A DNA stretch of 64,000 nt from positions 194,867-258,866 of the forward strand of contig DYLX01000001.1 in assembly GCA_020721875.1 (NCBI GenBank), in the 5' to 3' direction. Made by a program: the position numbers and the translations under genes. The first letter of the stretch is position 1, and each line of letters opens with the position of its first letter. Positions 57,881-64,000 of the stretch are shown one piece after another. Below the pieces are notes generated by a model, which saw nothing but the letters and a program-made list of their open reading frames with translations, ran no database searches and was not told the DNA's origin. The DNA comes from Leptospira biflexa (GTDB taxonomy: Bacteria > Spirochaetota > Spirochaetia > Treponematales > Rectinemataceae).

Positions 57881-58807
57881 CTACCCTAGCCTAATCTTAG
57901 GATTCACGAGGACGTAGAGAATATCCGCTGCAAAATTTACGAGGGAAAACACCGTCGCAATAAAAAGTACCCCACCCTGAATGAGGGGAAAATCCCTCTG
58001 ATAAATCGCATAGAGAAAGAGTCGCCCCAGCCCGGGAAGTGAAAAAACCTGTTCGATGATGATCGCTCCTCCGAGCATATAGCCAAATTCGATGCCCGCG
58101 ATTGTGATGATAGGGAGAAGCGCGTTCTTGAGCGCGAGGCGGTAGCGTATAATCCGGTCGGGCATTCCCTTTGCACGCGCCGCGATTACGTATTCCTTGG
58201 CGAGCTCATCCGACATTGAGGCACGTGTGTGGCGTAAAAGTATCGCTGCTCTCGCCATCCCAAGCGAGAGCGCGGGCAATACGAGACCCAACAAGGAGTC
58301 GACCCCAAAGAGCGGAAAAATTGGGAATTTCACTGCAAAGAATAGCAGCAGCAAAATGCCGAGCCAGAAACTCGGAATCGCCATGCCGATCTGGGAGAAC
58401 GTCAATCCCACGTAATCCCACGCTGACCAACGCTTTACCGCGGAGAGTATTCCAAGGGGGATCGCGATGGCAAGGCCGATGAGAAGGCCGAAGACCGCGA
58501 GCGAGAGCGTGAGGGGAAAACGTTGGAGAATCATAGGCAAAACAGGCTCATCAGAGATCATCGACCTGCCTAAATCAAGGGAAACCAGGTTTTTAAGGTA
58601 CTCAAAGTACTGCTCGACGAGCGGACGATCGGTACCGAGTTTCGCGCGGATAGCCTGCAAATCGGATGGGCTTGCGTCGACACCACCGATAATGAGGGCG
58701 GGATCGCCAGGAATAACGCGGATCACAAAGAATATGATCGTAGAGATGATAAAGAGCGTGAGGATGAGTCGTAATAATCGCTTCGCAATCAATAGTACAA
58801 TGTCCAT
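57881..58807 (-). CDS. Peptide ABC transporter permease (DppB/OppB family)
   Basis: RLLRLILTLFIISTIIFFVIRVIPGDPA, IIIEQVFSLPGLGRLFLYAIYQRDFPLIQGGVLFIA. Confidence 0.92.
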   Translation of the reverse strand: MDIVLLIAKRLLRLILTLFIISTIIFFVIRVIPGDPALIIGGVDASPSDLQAIRAKLGTDRPLVEQYFEYLKNLVSLDLGRSMISDEPVLPMILQRFPLTLSLAVFGLLIGLAIAIPLGILSAVKRWSAWDYVGLTFSQIGMAIPSFWLGILLLLFFAVKFPIFPLFGVDSLLGLVLPALSLGMARAAILLRHTRASMSDELAKEYVIAARAKGMPDRIIRYRLALKNALLPIITIAGIEFGYMLGGAIIIEQVFSLPGLGRLFLYAIYQRDFPLIQGGVLFIATVFSLVNFAADILYVLVNPKIRLG

Positions 58808-58912
58808 CCCTTGCTCCGCCGCTTCGTGTGATCTGCCGTATTATCGTTCACCTCGAATGCTATTGTCTATTATATGATACTAGTATGAAAATTATGTTCA
58901 AAATGCGTAAAT

Positions 58913-60115
58913 TCACTGCAAAGGCCCGCCTGGAACCTCAACATGGGTCGGTTCTTGGTGCACTTTCGGTTTTTTTCGCCTCGGGCCGCGCTTTCGCCGC
59001 TTCGGAGGAAGCGGCGCGGGGAGGAGATTGTCTTCGTGTAGCACCTGCTCCATAGCCTCCTCGAGAGCGATGCGTGGCAGATTGAGCGGCGTGAGGAAAT
59101 CTCGTATATCCGAGAACGCTGCAAATCTGAACGCCGCAGGTTCCTTCGGACTCTCCTCGCATTGTGCAAAGTCTCGCAGACGCTGGCGGATGAACCACGC
59201 AAGGAAAGGCGAAATGAGCCGCCGATCGCTCTGGACAATTTCAGCCGCACTCGCGCTGTTGAGTACCGAAGTATCCTCAGGGAGCTGCGCGAAAAGATCG
59301 AGAGAAGTGAGATTTTGAAAGAATACCTTTTTGAACGCCTTATCTCGATGAATCGCCGCGTGCACCTGAGGAAGGATGTACTGGAGAAGACCATGTTTAT
59401 CGAGCGCCTGGAATATGAGCGCCGACTTGCCGGATGCAATGATCTTATAGAACTCCTCGGCGAGCCGTGAAGGGCTCACCTCCGAGAGCAGCGCCGCATC
59501 GCGCCGAATTGTAAATTTGAGCGAGAGTGACATGACGAAGCGGTTCGCCGCCGCGTATTTTATGCCGCGTACCATCCTGACGGGGTCTTCGCGGAATATC
59601 GTATCGAGAGGGATGATCGCTTTGAGCCTGCGCCCTCGGAGATCGTCTATTCCACCGAGAAAATCGACAATTTCTAAGGCGATTGGGTCGTAGTAGAGCG
59701 CGTTGACAGTAAAATCGCGGCGTTGCACATCCTCATCGATTGTTCCATACTCATTGCCGATCGTTCCTGTCGAGAGCGAACGGAAGGTACTCACCTCGTA
59801 GATTTTTTGCCCCGCATAGACATGCACCAACTTGAAACGACGACCAATAATTCGTGAATTGCTGAATATTTTTCTGATACGATTAGGAAGCGCATCGGTT
59901 ACGATATCAAAATCTTTCGGTTTATTACCAAGGAGGAGGTCGCGTACGGCGCCTCCGACAATATATGCTGAGTAGCCATGGGAGGCGAGTCGCTTCGCGA
60001 TCGCGACCGCGTCGCGATCGACCGCCGCTACGTCGATGCCATGCTCGTTGCGATCAAAGACTCTTGCTTTCGCTTGAAGCCCGCCGCTCGCATTTCGATA
60101 GTACCGGATTCTCAC
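58913..60115 (-). CDS. pcnB: Poly(A) polymerase / CCA-adding-type nucleotidyltransferase PcnB
   Basis: GYSAYIVGGAVRDLLLGNKPKDFDIVTDALPNRIRKIF, RRDFTVNALYYDP, FREDPVRMVRGIKYAA; basic C-terminus. Confidence 0.9.
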   Translation of the reverse strand: MRIRYYRNASGGLQAKARVFDRNEHGIDVAAVDRDAVAIAKRLASHGYSAYIVGGAVRDLLLGNKPKDFDIVTDALPNRIRKIFSNSRIIGRRFKLVHVYAGQKIYEVSTFRSLSTGTIGNEYGTIDEDVQRRDFTVNALYYDPIALEIVDFLGGIDDLRGRRLKAIIPLDTIFREDPVRMVRGIKYAAANRFVMSLSLKFTIRRDAALLSEVSPSRLAEEFYKIIASGKSALIFQALDKHGLLQYILPQVHAAIHRDKAFKKVFFQNLTSLDLFAQLPEDTSVLNSASAAEIVQSDRRLISPFLAWFIRQRLRDFAQCEESPKEPAAFRFAAFSDIRDFLTPLNLPRIALEEAMEQVLHEDNLLPAPLPPKRRKRGPRRKKPKVHQEPTHVEVPGGPLQ

Positions 60116-60154
60116 AAAGATGCTCCACGTTGCACCCCGATACAGTACAAAAAA

Positions 60155-61069
60155 TTATCGAATGTGTCGAGAGAACCAATCGACAATATCGCTCAAGACC
60201 TCTTCTTTATTGATTTCATTGAGGGATTCGTGGCGTCCACCTTCGTAGCACTTTGATTCAAAGTCGATGATGCCGAGACGCTTGAAGCGCTGCGTGAGTA
60301 CTTCATACCCCTCTTGCATGCCGATTACGGGATCGGCAGATCCACAGAATAGAAAGAGCGGCAGCGTTGGAGGAATGCTCTCCAGAAAGCCTTCACTGTA
60401 TACCTTTCTAAGACCATGGATCAGATCGCGGTAAAAACCATAGCTGCAGATGAAGTTGCACTTTGGATCAGCAATGTAGGCGTCGACAACGGATTGATCG
60501 CGGGTGAGCCAATCGAATTTGGTGCGGGCGTTCGTCACGGTTTTCGCGTATTGACCGAAGGTCATTTGATTGGGAAGCTTCGCTGGGGCATGCCAGCCCT
60601 TGAGTGCACCGCCTATGTTCACAATCCAGCCGCCCACCCGATCGAGGAGCGGCGCCGGTTGTTCCGGAGGTGCCGAAAGAATGACTCCATCGAGGTATTT
60701 GCCGTTGGTTGCAATGAGTGCAAAGCCCAACAGCGCTCCAAACGAGTGCCCAAAATAGAAGAGCGGCACCTCACTGAGCGTCTTCGACGCAAAATCACCG
60801 AGTTCAATGAGATCTTGCACCACCCGCTCAAAACCGTCCCTATCGGCAAGATATCCCCTATCTGCCCCGACATCTGTATCACCGTGCCCCCGAAGATCGG
60901 GAATCCAGGTGGATATGCCGATTGAAACAAGCTCTACAGCTAATCGTTCAAAGCGCTCTTTATGATCATTCATTCCATGACCGATAAGCGCCACCGCTTT
61001 CGGCTTGTCTTTTGGATCGAAGCGAGAATAGACAAGTTCTTTCCCATCGCTCGTTTTGAATCGTTCCAT
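60155..61069 (-). CDS. Alpha/beta hydrolase, monoacylglycerol lipase-like
   Basis: ALIGHGMNDHKERFERLAVEL, DLRGHGDTD, YFGHSFGALLGFALI. Confidence 0.88.
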   Translation of the reverse strand: MERFKTSDGKELVYSRFDPKDKPKAVALIGHGMNDHKERFERLAVELVSIGISTWIPDLRGHGDTDVGADRGYLADRDGFERVVQDLIELGDFASKTLSEVPLFYFGHSFGALLGFALIATNGKYLDGVILSAPPEQPAPLLDRVGGWIVNIGGALKGWHAPAKLPNQMTFGQYAKTVTNARTKFDWLTRDQSVVDAYIADPKCNFICSYGFYRDLIHGLRKVYSEGFLESIPPTLPLFLFCGSADPVIGMQEGYEVLTQRFKRLGIIDFESKCYEGGRHESLNEINKEEVLSDIVDWFSRHIR

Positions 61070-61142
61070 CAGCCTCTCCCGGTTTATCCTATTACCTTAT
61101 AATAATATCGAAATAAATGCCACAAGCTAAATAAGTATAATG

Positions 61143-61186
61143 CGCAATATCGCGCGTATGCGGTAGTACATATTGCGATAACCGCA
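61143..61186. repeat. Interleaved inverted repeats (H-type pseudoknot topology)
   Basis: CGCAATAT 61143-50 / ATATTGCG 61170-77 and TGCGGT 61159-64 / ACCGCA 61181-86; arms alternate. Confidence 0.75.
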
Positions 61187-61238
61187 CACATAAAAGGATC
61201 GCACTGCGGTCCTAGAAAAAAATAGGCGCTCTGCGTAG

Positions 61239-61244
61239 TATAAT
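61239..61244 (+). promoter_or_regulatory. -10 element for tsaE
   Basis: Perfect TATAAT about 29 nt upstream of the predicted start; -35 weak. Confidence 0.5.
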
Positions 61245-61272
61245 CGTAGAGAGATGCAATGGAGGTGAAATT

Positions 61273-61791
61273 CTGATTATTCTCAGCAGCCCGCATGTAC
61301 GGCGCACACTCGCAATCGGCAGAACAATCGGAAAAGCCGCACCGGATGGAGCGGTCATCGCATTTCGCGGCGACCTTGGCGCGGGCAAGACAACACTCGC
61401 GAAGGGCATTGCTCAGGGCCTCGGAATTCGCGAGCCAGTAATCTCTCCTACCTACACGATCATCTCGGAGTACCACGGGCGGCTCACGCTCGTGCACATC
61501 GATGCGTATCGCCTCTTCGACAAAGAAGAGTTCATCCAGACCGGAGGAACCGAACTCCTTGGATCATCCGGCTCGCTAAGCCTCGTAGAGTGGAGCGAAC
61601 GGATCGAGGATGTGCTGCCTGAAAACTGCCAGCGGATATCGATTACCATCGAGGAGAATGGCGACCGTCTCTTCATCATCGAGGGCGATTGGATCGAGAA
61701 TGTGAATTGGGAGCGCTTCGCGATTCCACGATACGATATTCCTCCATCAGAGAACTCCGATCGTTTCACACCACACGAGGTATTTCAATGA
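61273..61791 (+). CDS. tsaE: tRNA threonylcarbamoyladenosine biosynthesis ATPase TsaE, predicted CTG start
   Basis: Own translation: IILSSPHVRRTLAIGRTIGKAAPDGAVIAFRGDLGAGKTTLAKGIAQGLGIREPVISPTYTIISEYHGRLTLVHIDAYRLF; GGAGGTGA SD; no in-frame ATG/GTG/TTG before 61492. Confidence 0.88.
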   Translation: MIILSSPHVRRTLAIGRTIGKAAPDGAVIAFRGDLGAGKTTLAKGIAQGLGIREPVISPTYTIISEYHGRLTLVHIDAYRLFDKEEFIQTGGTELLGSSGSLSLVEWSERIEDVLPENCQRISITIEENGDRLFIIEGDWIENVNWERFAIPRYDIPPSENSDRFTPHEVFQ

Positions 61792-62450
61792 CCACGCTCG
61801 CGATAGATACAAGCTCAGCTGCACTGAAAGTCGGTGTATGGGAAAGCACCTTACTCTCTTTCGTTATCTCAGCACCGCCTGCGACCCACGCTGCGACAAT
61901 TCTCCCCAGCATCGAAAAGGTACTCCACAACGCAGGAGTTGACGCGCGAGAGATTGAACTCATCGCGGTCGCAGGCGGCCCCGGCTCCTTTACCGGCCTG
62001 CGTATTGGTATTTCGACCGCGAAGGGACTCGCCTTGAGTCTCGGCACTCCAATGACGCTCGTCCCCACCCTCGACATCTATGGAGAAGCTTGGAAGGAAG
62101 CTTCTGGTATCGTGGTACCGATACTCGACGCAAGGAAGCACCGCCTCTACTGCGCGCGGTACCACCGAGGTTCGCTCATCGGCAAGTGGATGGATATCGA
62201 TGCCGACAGTCTTCTTGCCCACCTCCAGGGCGAAGAGGAACTGCACTTTGTCGGCCCGGATGCTGAATTGATGGATTCGCTGTGCGAGGAGAGGCCGGGC
62301 TGGCGCGTTCACGAGCCGGCTGTGGAAACGGAACTTAGTGCGCTCGCGCTATTAGGAATGAACCGCTTCCTCGAGAAGGGCCCCGCCGCTGAATCTGAAG
62401 GCCCCTTCTATCTTCGCGAACCAGAGATAGGAGCGCCTATCGCTCGCTAG
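61788..62450 (+). CDS. tsaB: tRNA threonylcarbamoyladenosine biosynthesis protein TsaB
   Basis: MTTLAIDTSSAALKVGVWE, GGPGSFTGLRIGISTAKGLALSLGTP; ATGA overlap with tsaE. Confidence 0.92.
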   Translation: MTTLAIDTSSAALKVGVWESTLLSFVISAPPATHAATILPSIEKVLHNAGVDAREIELIAVAGGPGSFTGLRIGISTAKGLALSLGTPMTLVPTLDIYGEAWKEASGIVVPILDARKHRLYCARYHRGSLIGKWMDIDADSLLAHLQGEEELHFVGPDAELMDSLCEERPGWRVHEPAVETELSALALLGMNRFLEKGPAAESEGPFYLREPEIGAPIAR

Positions 62451-63571
62451 ATATCTTTCTTATAGACGCGATTGCGCTTGTGCTGACGTTTCGGATAGTC
62501 CTTCCAAATGCTCTGTACTTTGATATTGTCCTCCAGTTCGAGGTTCGTTTCGGCGTATTCGATGCCAGCCTCGAGGGCTGAGCGCTGCATCTCGTTCATC
62601 AGTATTGCAAGGACTCCACGCGCTTGATACTCAGGTTTTACCGCAACAAGATAAAGATCGGCAATTTTCGGATGCTTGAGCGCCTGCAGCACATAGAACC
62701 AGCCAAACGGAAATAGCCTGCCCCGCGATTTGATAAAGGCTTTTGAGAGACTCGGCATTGAGATTCCGAAACCAATGAGTTGGTCATGTGTGTCTACGAG
62801 AATCTTCGTGAAGCGCGGGTCAACGAATCCGAGATACTGTTTAATGTAGGCGTTGACCTGGCGCTCCGAGAGAGGTGTGGTACCATAGAGCCCGCTGTAG
62901 GTTTCATCGATAAGGCTAAACAGCTGCTTCCCATATTTTTGGACGATGACCTTCTTATCGGTCCACTCGTAGAGGTGCACTCCCGAACGCTTCGCAAGAA
63001 GTTCGGTGACACGTTGCACTTTCTCGGGTATTTCCTTTGGTGTGAAAATCTGGAACTGCAGCCAATCAGTATCCTTCTTGTAGCCGAGCTTCTCGAGATA
63101 TTCGGGATAATAAGGAAAGTTATAGATGGTTGCGAGTGTGGCCATCTCATCGAAGCCCTCGATCAGCATACCCTCCCGGTCAAGATCCGTAAAACCGAGG
63201 GGGCCATGCACCGCCGCCATCCCTTTGGCGATTGCCCATTTTTCCACGGTTTCGAGGAGAGCCGCTGTCACCTCTATGTCATCGATAAAGTCGATCCACC
63301 CGAAACGGGCCCAGGCCTTGCCCCACCTCTCGATGGCGCGGTGGTTAATGATACCCGCGATGCGCCCGACGATTTTTCCCTCGCGCCACGCAGTCCAATA
63401 CTCAGCTTCGCAGAATTCGAAGGCTGGGTTTTTATCCTTACGCAGTGTCCGCATTTCATCGAGTCGAGGTGCCGGCACATAGTTTGGCTCATTTTTATAC
63501 AAGCGAAGCGGGAAATCGATGAATCGACGCAGATCCGCTGCGCTCTCAACTTTTTTGATCTCTACCGACAT
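62447..63571 (-). CDS. GNAT-like conserved protein
   Basis: FIDFPLRLYKNEPNYVPAPRLDE, GRIAGIINHRAIERWGKAWARFGWIDF, GPLGFTDLDREGMLIEGF, AVKPEYQARGVLAILMNEM. Confidence 0.78.
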   Translation of the reverse strand: MSVEIKKVESAADLRRFIDFPLRLYKNEPNYVPAPRLDEMRTLRKDKNPAFEFCEAEYWTAWREGKIVGRIAGIINHRAIERWGKAWARFGWIDFIDDIEVTAALLETVEKWAIAKGMAAVHGPLGFTDLDREGMLIEGFDEMATLATIYNFPYYPEYLEKLGYKKDTDWLQFQIFTPKEIPEKVQRVTELLAKRSGVHLYEWTDKKVIVQKYGKQLFSLIDETYSGLYGTTPLSERQVNAYIKQYLGFVDPRFTKILVDTHDQLIGFGISMPSLSKAFIKSRGRLFPFGWFYVLQALKHPKIADLYLVAVKPEYQARGVLAILMNEMQRSALEAGIEYAETNLELEDNIKVQSIWKDYPKRQHKRNRVYKKDI

Positions 63572-63818
63572 TGTTGCCCCCTAATTCCGACTTCCACTCA
63601 TGTATGAAAAGCTCGTACGCGGCGATGGTCGCCTGCGACACGATATCGCCCAGTTCACCTCGGCCCAGCCAATCATTTCCATCGAGAACATAGAGATGGG
63701 CAAGCTGATTCTCGGCGTCTAAAATGGCGAACTCCGGATCCACCGAACGACGGCGTTGCAGCCCATTCAAAGTTCCCTCAAATATCTCTCTATATTTCTC
63801 ATCATGCCATTCGGCCAT
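63546..63818 (-). CDS. Conserved small hypothetical protein
   Basis: 90-aa ORF overlapping the GNAT start, same strand, acidic soluble composition. Confidence 0.55.
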   Translation of the reverse strand: MAEWHDEKYREIFEGTLNGLQRRRSVDPEFAILDAENQLAHLYVLDGNDWLGRGELGDIVSQATIAAYELFIHEWKSELGGNNVGRDQKS

Positions 63819-63886
63819 GCTTACCTCAACACATATTTTAGAGTAATAAACGATTATAGTGGGAGATCACAAAACCATACAAGGTA

Positions 63887-63914
63887 TTGACCAAGATGAG
63901 GGTTTTGATATATA
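63887..63914 (+). promoter_or_regulatory. tRNA promoter
   Basis: TTGACC, 16 nt, TATATA; ends 13 nt before tRNA. Confidence 0.6.
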
Positions 63915-63927
63915 CAACCACCTGCAC

Positions 63928-64000
63928 GGCGGGATAGCTCAGTTGGCAGAGCAAGCGGCTCATATCCGCTGGGTCGTGGGTTCAATCCCCTCTCCCGCTA
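63928..64000 (+). tRNA. tRNA-Met (anticodon CAT; could also be Ile2)
   Basis: Cloverleaf: GGCGGGA/TCCCGCT acceptor, GCTC/GAGC D-stem, AGCGG-CTCATAT-CCGCT anticodon arm, TTCAATC T-loop. Confidence 0.9.

Noticed and set aside
61195-61214. Rho-independent terminator on minus strand
   Set aside because: On the minus strand the stem has an A-C mismatch, and no minus-strand gene ends upstream; kept only as part of the structured region.
61084-61497. 137-aa minus-strand ORF across the hydrolase/tsaE gap
   Set aside because: Overlaps the TsaE P-loop region antisense and has no family-like sequence.
1-64000. CRISPR array, prophage, IS element, toxin-antitoxin or defence island
   Set aside because: No regularly spaced repeats, transposases or phage genes; the two tyrosine recombinases are housekeeping XerC/XerD types.

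Overview
The window is a dense bacterial core-genome segment with about 58 protein-coding genes, one tRNA and very little intergenic DNA. Gene content and order suggest a spirochaete, Treponema/Rectinema-like; that assignment is inference. Main blocks: (1) partial argF; nth, recQ, pgi, murG, cvpA, a holB-like gene and an NtrB/NtrC-type two-component pair on the + strand. (2) A ~17 kb nearly gapless minus-strand run mraZ-rsmH-ftsL-murF-mraY-ftsW-ftsQ-ftsA-ftsZ-xerD-dprA-topA-xerC-hslV-hslU-sigma28. (3) HD hydrolase, FtsJ-like methyltransferase, UvrD/PcrA, miaA, rpoZ, zapA, coiled-coil gene, rplT-rpmI-infC, fba. (4) MBL-fold, TatD, clpB, argR, KamA/EpmB-like radical SAM, threonine dehydratase, guaA, purA, GH57, DUF4912, fhs. 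(5) An oligopeptide ABC transporter, pcnB, a lipase-like hydrolase, tsaE, tsaB and a tRNA-Met(CAT). I found no CRISPR array, prophage, transposon, defence island or biosynthetic cluster, and I do not claim a new multi-gene system. The most interesting signals are small: probable CUG (or AUU) starts on ftsA and tsaE and UUG on infC, all behind strong Shine-Dalgarno sequences; a 4-box MraZ operator abutting the mraZ start codon; the argR/radical-SAM divergent region with an ARG-box-like palindrome, a 4x11-bp tandem array and a start-codon-sequestering hairpin; interleaved inverted repeats with pseudoknot topology before tsaE; a frameshifted small gene; an N-terminal H1-like tail on TopA; and an atypical FeS spacing in Nth.
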